DNA of 13,581 nucleotides from Azonexaceae bacterium (GTDB lineage Bacteria > Pseudomonadota > Gammaproteobacteria > Burkholderiales > Rhodocyclaceae), in the NCBI GenBank assembly GCA_009469665.1, contig SSTB01000040.1:1-13581 (forward strand). Reading direction: 5' to 3'. A model generated the notes under the pieces. That model ran no database searches. It had not been told where the DNA came from and saw nothing but the letters and a program-made list of their open reading frames with translations. The translations under genes and the position numbers were made by a program. Numbering within the stretch: position 1 is the stretch's first letter; each line of letters opens with the position of its first letter. Below are positions 7,318 through 13,581 of the stretch, in pieces.

Positions 7318-8085
7318 ATGAATGCTCATCCCCGCGGCCTGCTGGCCTTCGCCTGTCTGATCTTGGTCTCCTCCGTCCATGCGGATGGTGCGTGGACCTT
7401 CAGTGGCGGCATGGACCATTCCTCAGGCAAATACGGAGGCGCCGGCCATAGCGAAACACTGGCGCTTCCTCTAGGCATCAAGTACGAGGCGCACCCATGG
7501 ACTCTGCGACTCAGTATTCCCTATGTGACCATGCGTGGGTCGGCCAACGTGGTGTCCAGCGGGGGCGACCGCATCACTCTCCAGGGCCGCAACAGTGCAC
7601 GCCGTCAGGTCGAGGGACTGGGAGACGTCGTGGCGGGGGTGGCCAGGACCGCCTGGCAGGAATCGGGCTGGCTCATCGACCTCGGTGCCAAGGTGAAATT
7701 TGCCACCGGTGATGCCGACCGGGGCCTGAGCACCGGCGAGAACGACTATTCTTTGTACGTGGATGTCTACCGCAAACTTGGTAGCGGCACGGCATTTTGC
7801 ACCCTGGGCAAGCGCTGGATGGGCGACCCGGCAGGCAGTGAGCTTGCCAATCCGCTCTACGGCACCGTGGGTTGGTCCCAGCGCTTCACACCGGCCACCA
7901 GTGCGGGGGCAACCTACGACTACCGCGAGAGGCTCACCCAGTCCGGGGCGCCGGCACGCGAGGCTACGCTATTTCTCACCCACCGCTTCAGCGATGCCTG
8001 GAAAGTGCAGGCCTATGTCGTTACTGGTTTTTCCACTGCCAGCCCGGATTTGGGGGGCGGCATGCTGCTCTTTTACTCTCCCTGA
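7318..8085 (+). CDS. Small outer-membrane beta-barrel, transporter-like family
   Basis: A 255-residue protein with a signal peptide (about 1-22, cleavage after SSVHA) and no internal membrane helices. The body alternates short amphipathic strands with charged turns. It contains KFATGDADRGLSTGENDYSLYVDVYRKLG, the hallmark stretch of a family often annotated only as transporter (MetA-pathway-like outer-membrane proteins). The last strand, GGGMLLFYSP, does not end in the usual Phe or Trp of the barrel-assembly signal. ATG 7318 is chosen because it begins the signal peptide; the frame runs open further upstream inside the DUF5666 gene, and no strong ribosome site is visible. It lies 37 bases after the DUF5666 stop, so it is probably the last gene of the same operon. 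Substrate unknown. Confidence 0.82.
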   Translation: MNAHPRGLLAFACLILVSSVHADGAWTFSGGMDHSSGKYGGAGHSETLALPLGIKYEAHPWTLRLSIPYVTMRGSANVVSSGGDRITLQGRNSARRQVEGLGDVVAGVARTAWQESGWLIDLGAKVKFATGDADRGLSTGENDYSLYVDVYRKLGSGTAFCTLGKRWMGDPAGSELANPLYGTVGWSQRFTPATSAGATYDYRERLTQSGAPAREATLFLTHRFSDAWKVQAYVVTGFSTASPDLGGGMLLFYSP

Positions 8086-8162
8086 GCGCAAGGCCGTCCG
8101 GCGGCTGCCTTTCCGTCGACTCTCCGGGGCGGATGACCCAAGGGATATCGTCCTACAAGCGT

Positions 8163-8328
8163 TAGTAGTCAGTCACATAGGTTCAGCGATGTTCGGCCCG
8201 CCCCGCATCCCGGCTCGCTTTGTCGCTCATCCTCGCCATAGCTTCGGCTATGGCTGCAGTTCGCTTCGCGCGATCCGGGCGCGGATGCGCGCCTCGGCAT
8301 TCACGCAAACCTATGTGACTGACTACTA
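8163..8328. repeat. 166-bp palindromic MITE-like element with perfect 21-bp terminal inverted repeats
   Basis: The left end (8163-8183, starting TAGTAGTCAGTCACATAGG) and right end (8308-8328) are perfect 21-base inverted complements. The midpoint of these ends coincides within one base with a perfect small hairpin, CCATAGC-TTCG-GCTATGG (8236-8253), and the arms between pair partly. Both ends are TA, compatible with a TA target duplication, though the longer flanks show none. It has no coding capacity, consistent with a non-autonomous mobile element. It fills most of the gap between two convergent genes (8086-8345), where it could also stop transcription from both sides. I cannot name its family or mobilising transposase. 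Confidence 0.75.
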
Positions 8329-8345
8329 GCCTGAGGTTCCTAGGG

Positions 8346-9575
8346 TCAAGGTGTTTGCCCCATACGCGGCGCCAGGTCGCGCAGGATGAGGCTGGGAGAG
8401 GAGAAGGGCGCCAGGCGTTCGAGGAAGTCGATCAGCTCCAGCACCGGCGCATTGCGAAAGAACTTGGCGGCGGGGAATTCGAGCCAGATGCGGTCGGCCC
8501 AGGCGTAGAGGTCGTGGGGGGTGTCGCCGTAGCCGTCGCCGTCACGGTCGAAGCCCTGATAGTCGTCCCAGTGGTTGCCGTACCAGACGTCGTTCATGGG
8601 GTCCCCGTCGCCGATCACCGTCACCGGCCACAGATTGTTGCGGAAGGTGTTGCCCAGGGCGATGTGGCCCCCCTTCATGCCGTAGATGTAGATCCCGGTG
8701 ACGTTGTGGGCGATGAAATTGTCCACCAGAACGATGCGATTGAGCGGGTTGGAGGGCGAATCGGCCATGACGCCGTGGGCGCAGTGGACGATTTCGTTGC
8801 CCTGCACCAGGGCGGCCGCGGTTTCCTTGAGGGCGACCCCGGCTCCGGAGGCATCCATGGCATGAACGACCCGGTTGTTGCGGATGAGCAGGCCGTCGGA
8901 ATTGAGGGCGACGATACCGGTGGAGTTGTGCTCGAAGACGTTTCCCTCTACCAGGGTGCGGTGGGAGAAGAGCAGGTTGAGGCCGCGGCGGCTGTTGCGC
9001 ACGGTGTTGCCGACGAAGCGGTTGCGCGGGGCATTGCTAACCGTGAGGTCGCGAATCTGGGCGATGTCGTTGGCCTCGATGCGGTTTCCGGTGCTGTACC
9101 ACAGGCGGATGCCGTCGCCCCGGTCGGCGGAGTCCACCGGCCGCGAGCGGATGCGGTTGCGCCTGACCAGGTTGTCGTCGGCGCGATGGAGGGAAATGCC
9201 GAATAGCACGTCCTCCAGACGGTTGTCCTCGATGAGGTGATGGCGTCCCTCGACCATCAGGGCGCCGTCCAGGGCATCGTGGGAGCCACCGCTGCCGCGT
9301 AGCGTCAGGCCCCGCAGGGTGACGCCCTCTCCCTTCACTGTCAGCACGGTGCCGCGCCCGCCGCCGTCGATGGTCACCTGGCCAGATCCTTCCAGGGTGA
9401 GGGGCTTGGCGATGGTGGCGGGGCCGCTGTACAGCCCGGCGGGAAGGCGCAGGACGCTTCCCGGGGCGGCGGCGTCGATCCAGGCCTGGAGGGGCTGGGC
9501 GGCCCCGGCGCCGTGGGCGAGGAAGAGGGAGAGAAGGGCGACGAACAGCGCGCGCATGGTCACCGATTGGGCCAT
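8346..9575 (-). CDS. nosD: NosD-type periplasmic copper/maturation protein
   Basis: NosD is a periplasmic right-handed beta-helix protein needed, with the NosFY transporter, to assemble the Cu-S centre of nitrous oxide reductase. This 409-residue protein has a signal peptide (about 1-25, ending AHGAGA) and short repeating coils with Asn/Asp ladders such as IEDNRLEDVLFGISLHRADDNLVRRNRI (shown in part: IEDNRLEDV, NLVRRNRI). It then has DRDGDGYGD and the conserved C-terminal WADRIWLEFPAAKFF and LELIDFLERLAPF. ATG 9575 is used; the ATG six codons later also gives a good signal peptide and is a real alternative. No nosZ, nosR, nosF, nosY or nosL is in the window, so it is an orphan here. It lies 51 bases downstream of the HDOD gene on the same strand and may be co-transcribed. 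The family is clear; its partner enzyme is not visible. Confidence 0.88.
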   Translation of the reverse strand: MAQSVTMRALFVALLSLFLAHGAGAAQPLQAWIDAAAPGSVLRLPAGLYSGPATIAKPLTLEGSGQVTIDGGGRGTVLTVKGEGVTLRGLTLRGSGGSHDALDGALMVEGRHHLIEDNRLEDVLFGISLHRADDNLVRRNRIRSRPVDSADRGDGIRLWYSTGNRIEANDIAQIRDLTVSNAPRNRFVGNTVRNSRRGLNLLFSHRTLVEGNVFEHNSTGIVALNSDGLLIRNNRVVHAMDASGAGVALKETAAALVQGNEIVHCAHGVMADSPSNPLNRIVLVDNFIAHNVTGIYIYGMKGGHIALGNTFRNNLWPVTVIGDGDPMNDVWYGNHWDDYQGFDRDGDGYGDTPHDLYAWADRIWLEFPAAKFFRNAPVLELIDFLERLAPFSSPSLILRDLAPRMGQTP

Positions 9576-9626
9576 GGAATCGCCGATCGGGCGTGAACCT
9601 AAATCAAACGGGGCAAGCAGGAAGCC

Positions 9627-10961
9627 TCAAGCCTCCCACTCCGAGGTCACGTCGTTGGCCCAGGCGGTGGCGGCGATGAGGGCGTGATTGACAGTATCGG
9701 CGGAGAGTCCGGCGGCGCAGGCCATTGCTTCCACCGCCGATGGGCCGGCGGCCTCCGCGGCTTCGACCACGGCCAGTAGGGGCGCGTAGGCGCCGCTGCG
9801 CTCTAGCAGGGCGTTGCGCACATGGGTCGGCAGGGTGATCTGCTCCAGGGCAGCGGGCAGGGGAATGCGCAGCAGCTTGTCCAGGCGCGAGAAGACGCCG
9901 GTGAGGAAGAGGTGATCGGCTTCGGCGGCGGGAAAGCGCTCGGCCCCCAGGATCTCCATCATGCGACCTCGGGCGAGGGCGCTCTCGACCAGCAGCCAGT
10001 CGGAGAAATCGGGGTCACGTACGGAAAAGAGCAGCACGGAAATCCACCGTGCCAAGCGCTGCCGCCCGAGAAGAACCAGGGCCTGATCGATGGAATTGAC
10101 CGGCCGGGAGAGCGCGACGGCGGCCGAATTGAGGTAGCGCAGGATGCGGAAGGTGAGATTGGGATCCTGCTTGAGGACGTTGGCCAACTGGGCGGTTTCG
10201 GCGTCACCCTGGGTGAGGTTGTAGAGATGGATCAGGTGCAGCCGATTGGGGTCGCTGCGGGGTTGGGTGGCCGGCGCTTCGCGGGCGAAGAAGCGGCCCT
10301 GGAATAGTCCGAAGCGGCACTGTACGCAGAGGCGGACGTCGTCGGGGCTTTCGATGCCGACGGCCAGAAGTTCGACCGGGCGCCGCATCTCGTCGCTGCG
10401 CATCGCAATGGAAAAATCCCGGATTTCGCCTCCCTGGGCGCGGCCGGCGTCGACCACGGCGAAATCGGCATGGCCGAGAACCAGGGGGAAGGCCGGGTGG
10501 CGGGGTTGGCGAAAAACGCCAAAGCGCAGGCCGCGGGTGGCCAACTCGGCGAGGCGGGTGGCCAGGGCGGGCAGATCGATACTCTCCGGGGAAAGGTTAA
10601 TCAGGATTACCGCATTGTTTGCCGGCAGGCGGTCGAGCCCCGGATTGCCGAGAGATGCGCTCGACAGTGGCAGAAAGGCAGGCAGTTGGCCCCACGTTTC
10701 GGTGCTGGCACACAGGGCCCTGAGCAAAGTATCGTTGAGGCGGGTTTGGCGCTCAGTGGGGACGTCTCCCGCACCGGCATCGGCGATCTGGAGGCAAAAC
10801 AGGTGCCCAGCAAGTTTGCGCCCCTTGTCGAAGATCGCTTCGCGGCGGACGAAGGCATTCACCGGATGATCCGGGGCGTACTCCGGCGCGGTAGCCGGCG
10901 CCGTGGTGCTTTGCGCAGGAACTTCCTTCTTCCCGAACAGCTTGCCCAGACCGAAGACCAT
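9627..10961 (-). CDS. Degenerate EAL / HDOD domain signalling protein (YuxH-like)
   Basis: A 444-residue cytoplasmic protein. Residues about 36-215 resemble an EAL domain of the YuxH type (FVRREAIFDKGRKLAGHLF, later GLFQGRFF), but the catalytic signature is lost: the segment that normally reads GxExLxR is AGHLFCLQ. Cyclic-di-GMP hydrolysis is therefore not expected. Residues about 230-400 form an HDOD domain (LIHLYNLTQGDAETAQLANVLKQ, then DPNLTFRILRYLNSA, split here for length), a non-catalytic HD-like helical fold found in regulators of motility, chemotaxis and stress. ATG 10961 follows a strong GGGGAG ribosome site. The gene lies after the ppiC terminator, so it needs its own promoter or read-through. 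The target pathway cannot be told from the window. Confidence 0.88.
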   Translation of the reverse strand: MVFGLGKLFGKKEVPAQSTTAPATAPEYAPDHPVNAFVRREAIFDKGRKLAGHLFCLQIADAGAGDVPTERQTRLNDTLLRALCASTETWGQLPAFLPLSSASLGNPGLDRLPANNAVILINLSPESIDLPALATRLAELATRGLRFGVFRQPRHPAFPLVLGHADFAVVDAGRAQGGEIRDFSIAMRSDEMRRPVELLAVGIESPDDVRLCVQCRFGLFQGRFFAREAPATQPRSDPNRLHLIHLYNLTQGDAETAQLANVLKQDPNLTFRILRYLNSAAVALSRPVNSIDQALVLLGRQRLARWISVLLFSVRDPDFSDWLLVESALARGRMMEILGAERFPAAEADHLFLTGVFSRLDKLLRIPLPAALEQITLPTHVRNALLERSGAYAPLLAVVEAAEAAGPSAVEAMACAAGLSADTVNHALIAATAWANDVTSEWEA

Positions 10962-10972
10962 AGCTCTCCCCC

Positions 10973-11004
10973 CAAAGAAAAATCCCCGCCGATGGGCGGG
11001 GATT
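10973..11004 (-). terminator. Rho-independent terminator of ppiC
   Basis: On the minus strand AATCCCCGCC and GGCGGGGATT form a perfect 10-base stem with a four-base loop, followed by a T-rich run (TTTTTCTTT). It sits 22 bases after the ppiC stop and just before the HDOD ribosome site. Confidence 0.85.
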
Positions 11005-11026
11005 GTCGCACAGGACGAAGCCCGCC

Positions 11027-11803
11027 TTAATTGACCTTGGCTTTGGCGCGCAGGTCCTTGACCAGCTCTTCAACCATCTGGGCGTTGGCCCGCTGCAGGA
11101 GTTGGGGCTTCACTTGCTCGAAGGGCGGCGGATTGAGGGGGCGGGAATCGTCCAGCTGGATGACGTGGTAGCCGAAATCGGTCTTGACTGGGGCCTTGGT
11201 GTACTCGCCCTTCTTCAACTTGATCATGGCCTCGGAGAAGGGCTTGACGTAGCCGGCAGGGCTGGCCCAGTTCAGTTCGCCGCCGTTGTCCTTGGAACCC
11301 GGATCCTTGGACTGCTTGGCCAGGTCGGCGAACTTCTCGCCCTTGTCGAGCCTGGCGATGATGGCCTTGGCGTCGTCTTCTTTTTCCACCAGGACGTGGC
11401 GGGCCTTGTACTCCGTATTCCCCTGGTTGGCCTTGATGGTCTCGTAATCCTTCTTCAGCTTGTCTTCGGACACCGGGTGGGTCTTGATGTAATCGGTGAC
11501 GAAGGCGCGGATGAGGACCGCCTGACGGGTCAGTTCGATCTGGCCGGAGACTTCCGGCTTCTTGTCCAGGCCCTTCTTGCGGGCTTCCTGGGCGAGGATT
11601 TCCCGCCGTACCAGCTCTTCCTTGATGGCCTTCTGCAAATCCGGGCTGTCCTGGGCGCCCTGGGCCTTCTGCTCGGCGGCGAAGGCATCGAACACCGATT
11701 GCGGAATGGTCTGCCCATTCACGGTCACTTTCTCGGCCAGGGCCGGGGCGGAAATCACGGAGCCAGCCAGGAGCAGGGCGGCCAGGGCGGAGAGCTTGTG
11801 CAT
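11027..11803 (-). CDS. Parvulin-type periplasmic peptidyl-prolyl isomerase (PpiC/PrsA-like)
   Basis: A 258-residue chaperone that isomerises prolyl bonds in exported proteins, acting in the periplasm. Residues 1-23 are a signal peptide ending APALA. A helical SurA/PrsA-like N-domain follows (about 24-125, LQKAIKEELVRREILAQEA). The parvulin rotamase domain is at about 130-225, with ARHVLVEKEDDAKAII, GGELNWASPAGYVKPF and TDFGYHVIQLDD. ATG 11803 is preceded by AAGGA at a suitable distance and begins the signal peptide; the frame stays open further upstream only as a shadow across bolA. It follows bolA by 37 bases, with a probable terminator between, and is followed by a strong terminator. This could be a single-gene unit despite conserved neighbourhood with bolA and yciB. 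Confidence 0.93.
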   Translation of the reverse strand: MHKLSALAALLLAGSVISAPALAEKVTVNGQTIPQSVFDAFAAEQKAQGAQDSPDLQKAIKEELVRREILAQEARKKGLDKKPEVSGQIELTRQAVLIRAFVTDYIKTHPVSEDKLKKDYETIKANQGNTEYKARHVLVEKEDDAKAIIARLDKGEKFADLAKQSKDPGSKDNGGELNWASPAGYVKPFSEAMIKLKKGEYTKAPVKTDFGYHVIQLDDSRPLNPPPFEQVKPQLLQRANAQMVEELVKDLRAKAKVN

Positions 11804-11825
11804 GGATCGAATCCTTGATGGGTGG

Positions 11826-11855
11826 AAAAAAACCGGATGATTATACTTCTTCCGG
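11826..11855 (-). terminator. Probable terminator at the end of bolA, containing a TATAAT
   Basis: On the minus strand CCGGA and TCCGG form a five-base stem (two more pairs after one mismatch), directly followed by seven T. The bolA stop codon lies in the loop. The same loop holds TATAAT (11840-11845), a perfect -10 hexamer about 30 bases before ppiC, but without a recognisable -35. The site may end the yciB operon, start ppiC, or both. Confidence 0.5.
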
Positions 11856-12107
11856 CGCCAGTGCGCGGATGCTGAGCGCATGGATGCCATTCGGCCGCAA
11901 TTCACCCACGGTGGCATAGATGAGGCGATGGCGCGCCGCCGTTCCCAGGCCGCTGAAGGCGGCGGATACGAGATGCACGCGGTAGTGGCCTCCCTCCCGG
12001 GCCCCGGCATGCCCGGCGTGGAGATGGGAGTCGTCGGCCACCTCGATCTGCAGTGGCGCCAGGGTGGCGAGGCGATCTCGCAGCCAGGCGGCGGTGGCGG
12101 CGCTCAC
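11841..12107 (-). CDS. bolA: BolA family protein
   Basis: BolA-like proteins work with monothiol glutaredoxins in iron-sulfur cluster handling and some bind DNA. The 88-residue protein shows the family core: [20 protein letters not shown] (including the conserved His of the ligand loop), then [20 protein letters not shown] and the C-terminal [12 protein letters not shown]. Length is normal. The start is GTG (12105-12107), overlapping the TGA of the upstream YciI-like gene (GTGA), so translation is probably coupled. The stop lies inside a hairpin-T run. Family assignment is secure; whether it is the BolA or IbaG/YrbA subtype is not decided. Confidence 0.92.
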   Translation of the reverse strand: MSAATAAWLRDRLATLAPLQIEVADDSHLHAGHAGAREGGHYRVHLVSAAFSGLGTAARHRLIYATVGELRPNGIHALSIRALAPEEV

Positions 12108-12406
12108 GCCGGTAGGACCTTGCGGAAGGGCTTCACGGCGACTGCGCCGTAGACGCCGGCCGCTACGTAGGGATCGGCGTCGGCCCAGGCCCGGGCTGCA
12201 TCCAGGGAGACGAATTCCGCCACGATCAGGCTGCCGCTGAACCCGGCCGGGCCGGGATCGGGGGAGTCGATGGCCGGAAAGGGGCCGGCCAGCAGGAGCC
12301 GGCCTTCGTCCTGTAGCGCAGTCAGGCGGGCGACATGGGCGGGCCGGGCGGCCAGGCGGGCTTCCAAGGTTCCGGGGCGATCCTCGCCTACGATGGCGTA
12401 GTACAT
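12104..12406 (-). CDS. YciI-like protein
   Basis: A 100-residue cytoplasmic protein of the YciI family, a ferredoxin-like fold with a buried His/Asp pair of unknown biological role. It begins [12 protein letters not shown], has RPAHVARL with the conserved His24, the GRLLLAGPF strand, and the family-typical [19 protein letters not shown] near the end. The start overlaps the yciB stop by one base (TGATG), and its own stop overlaps the bolA start, so three genes are tightly coupled. This order is common in betaproteobacteria. Reaction and substrate unknown. Confidence 0.9.
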   Translation of the reverse strand: MYYAIVGEDRPGTLEARLAARPAHVARLTALQDEGRLLLAGPFPAIDSPDPGPAGFSGSLIVAEFVSLDAARAWADADPYVAAGVYGAVAVKPFRKVLPA

Positions 12407-13014
12407 CAGGGCTTGTCCTCCAGGTAACGGGAGAGAAAGACGCCTTGAATCAGCACGAAGACGAGCATGAGGCCCATGCCGCCGAAGAGCTTGAAATTGA
12501 CCCAGGTGTCGGTGGAAAAATTGAAGGCGACCACGAGATTCAGTACCCCCATGAAGGCGAAGAAGACGATCCAGGCCAGGTTGAGGCGCCCCCAGATCGC
12601 TTCGGGCAAGCTGATCTGTTCGCCGATCATGGCACGGATGGCGTTCTTGCCCAGGACGAGGGAGGCGAAGGCCAGGGTGCCGGCGAAAATCCAGTAGAGC
12701 AGGGTGGGCTTCCACTTGATGAAGGTTTCGTCCTGGAAAAAGAGCGTGAGGCCTCCAAAGACCACCACCAGCACGAGGCTGATCCACAGCATGCGGTCCA
12801 CCCGGCCGTGGCGGAACCAGACCCAGACGATCTGCGCTGCGGTGGCCAGCATGACGACCAGGGTCGCGATCAAGATGGGCGCCTGGGCCGGCGCCACGGA
12901 TGCGCTCCCCAGCACCTGGGCGAGGAAGTCGGCAGCGGCGCCGGGATCCTTCCCGGAATATTTGAAGGCGACAAAAAACAGGATGACCGGAAAGAGGTCG
13001 AACAGAAGCTTCAT
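12406..13014 (-). CDS. yciB: Inner-membrane septation protein A (YciB/IspZ)
   Basis: YciB is a polytopic inner-membrane protein linked to cell division and envelope maintenance. The 202-residue sequence has the family start [21 protein letters not shown], cut here to [14 protein letters not shown], about five membrane helices, and the signatures [35 protein letters not shown] and [17 protein letters not shown]. It carries roughly 20 more residues after the first helix ([17 protein letters not shown] region) than the short enterobacterial form, so the first loop is extended. It is the first gene of the yciB-yciI-bolA unit and is divergent from the response regulator. A GATAAT (minus strand, 13041-13046) is a possible -10, without a good -35. 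Confidence 0.95.
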   Translation of the reverse strand: MKLLFDLFPVILFFVAFKYSGKDPGAAADFLAQVLGSASVAPAQAPILIATLVVMLATAAQIVWVWFRHGRVDRMLWISLVLVVVFGGLTLFFQDETFIKWKPTLLYWIFAGTLAFASLVLGKNAIRAMIGEQISLPEAIWGRLNLAWIVFFAFMGVLNLVVAFNFSTDTWVNFKLFGGMGLMLVFVLIQGVFLSRYLEDKP

Positions 13015-13067
13015 GGGCAGGACCAGCGATGGGATGCGCGATTATCCCAGAAAGCTCAAGGGGCTGC

Positions 13068-13098
13068 TTGTCCCCCCCGGAGGGCCCGCTGCTATACT
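13068..13098 (+). promoter_or_regulatory. Possible promoter of the response-regulator gene
   Basis: TTGTCC (13068-13073) and TATACT (13093-13098) lie 19 bases apart, about 30 bases before the ATG. The -10 is good and the -35 fair, but the spacing is longer than ideal. Confidence 0.3.
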
Positions 13099-13128
13099 GC
13101 CGCCGTCGCCTCACGGCCCCGGCCTGCA

Positions 13129-13581
13129 ATGCACACCGTCCTCATCATCGACGACAACGATATCAACCTCACCCTGGCCAAGGCCCTGGTCCAGCGCCTG
13201 GGAGACTGTCAGCCCCTCACCTTCGAGCGCCCGCGGGAAGCCCTCGATTGGTGTCGCGCCAACGCGCCCGACCTGGTCGTCGTCGATTACATGATGCCCG
13301 ACATGGACGGGCTCCAGTTCATCGCCGCCTTTCGCGCACTGCCCGGGCGGGAGGACATTCCCATCCTGATGGTGACGGCCAACGACCAGCGCGATATCCG
13401 CTACGAGGCCCTGGAAGGTGGGGCCAACGATTTCCTCAATAAGCCCATCGACCGGGTGGAGTTTTCGGCCCGGGCGCGCAACATGCTCGCCCTGCGCAGC
13501 AGCCGCAAGTTCCTCGCCGACCGGGCCCACCACCTGGAGGTTCTGGTCGAAGAGCGCACCGCAGCCATCCGGGAGCGGGAA
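13129..13581 (+). CDS. Response regulator, receiver domain plus coiled coil (3' end missing)
   Basis: The visible 151 residues hold a complete receiver domain: the acidic pair Asp8/Asp9 in [10 protein letters not shown], phospho-acceptor Asp53 in [12 protein letters not shown], Thr83 in LMVTAN and Lys105 in LNKPID. A helical stretch follows ([20 protein letters not shown]), the usual start of a coiled coil linking the receiver to an output domain. RpfG-like regulators with HD-GYP outputs have this arrangement, but GGDEF or other outputs are equally possible because the gene runs off the window. ATG 13129 begins directly at the first receiver strand. The partner kinase is not visible. Confidence 0.92.
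   Translation, partial: MHTVLIIDDNDINLTLAKALVQRLGDCQPLTFERPREALDWCRANAPDLVVVDYMMPDMDGLQFIAAFRALPGREDIPILMVTANDQRDIRYEALEGGANDFLNKPIDRVEFSARARNMLALRSSRKFLADRAHHLEVLVEERTAAIRERE

Noticed and set aside
6501..7319. Long leucine-rich open frame on the minus strand
   Set aside because: It is the antisense of the AEK/VEKPEK repeats and of the DUF5666 coding region; GC-rich in-frame repeats lack stops in the other frames.
8163..8328. Integron attC site
   Set aside because: Size and palindromy are near the range, but the outer core sites RYYYAAC and GTTRRRY are not found at the ends, and the ends are perfect 21-bp inverted repeats instead.
9594..9607. FNR/NnrR-type site before nosD
   Set aside because: On the minus strand only one half (TTGAT) is perfect; the other half matches the consensus at two of five positions.
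11804..12010. N-terminal extension of ppiC upstream of 11803
   Set aside because: It overlaps bolA in another frame, is Arg/Ser/Pro-rich without domain character, and the signal peptide and ribosome site both mark 11803.
12407..13129. Longer minus-strand frame continuing upstream of the YciI-like gene
   Set aside because: It crosses yciB in the wrong frame; the YciI family start is the MYYAIVG at 12406.

Overview
The window is GC-rich, compact and fully bacterial. Its best-recognised genes point to a betaproteobacterium, most plausibly a Rhodocyclales-type respiratory generalist (inferred from gene content and protein flavour, not from a marker gene). These are a yciB-yciI-bolA-ppiC block, a long System I CcmI, a NosD, an EAL/HDOD protein and multihaem cytochromes. 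No rRNA, tRNA, CRISPR array or transposase was seen.

Left block (1-4769, + strand), electron transfer. It opens inside a multihaem c-type cytochrome built from repeated two-haem modules (14 CXXCH plus one CX4CH visible). Next is a large exported protein with an AMIN-like N-terminus, a helical TPR-like segment and a C-terminal beta-barrel. Then comes CcmI, the apocytochrome chaperone of System I cytochrome c maturation, with a TTG start. Haem protein, candidate outer-membrane partner and maturation factor in a row suggest an envelope or extracellular electron-transfer locus whose beginning lies outside the window.

Middle block (about 4898-8085, + strand), an apparently iron-controlled envelope operon. 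A perfect TATAAT is embedded in a 15/19 match to the Fur-box consensus. It precedes a DUF6502 protein, a DUF5666 protein (overlapping start/stop, GIGGTG repeats near its N-terminus and a long Lys/Glu/Pro tandem tail), and a small outer-membrane beta-barrel. The function of this trio is unknown to me, and it is the best candidate here for an undescribed system.

Between the convergent middle and right blocks (8086-8345) lies a 166-bp near-symmetric palindromic element with perfect 21-bp terminal inverted repeats, MITE-like and possibly also a two-way terminator.

Right block (8346-13014, - strand). Reading in its own direction it runs yciB, a YciI-like gene and bolA (start/stop overlaps), then the parvulin-type isomerase ppiC, then an EAL-like/HDOD signalling gene, then an orphan nosD. 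Hairpin terminators separate bolA from ppiC and ppiC from the HDOD gene.

Right edge (13129-13581, + strand): a response-regulator receiver domain followed by the beginning of a coiled coil, cut by the window end and transcribed divergently from yciB.
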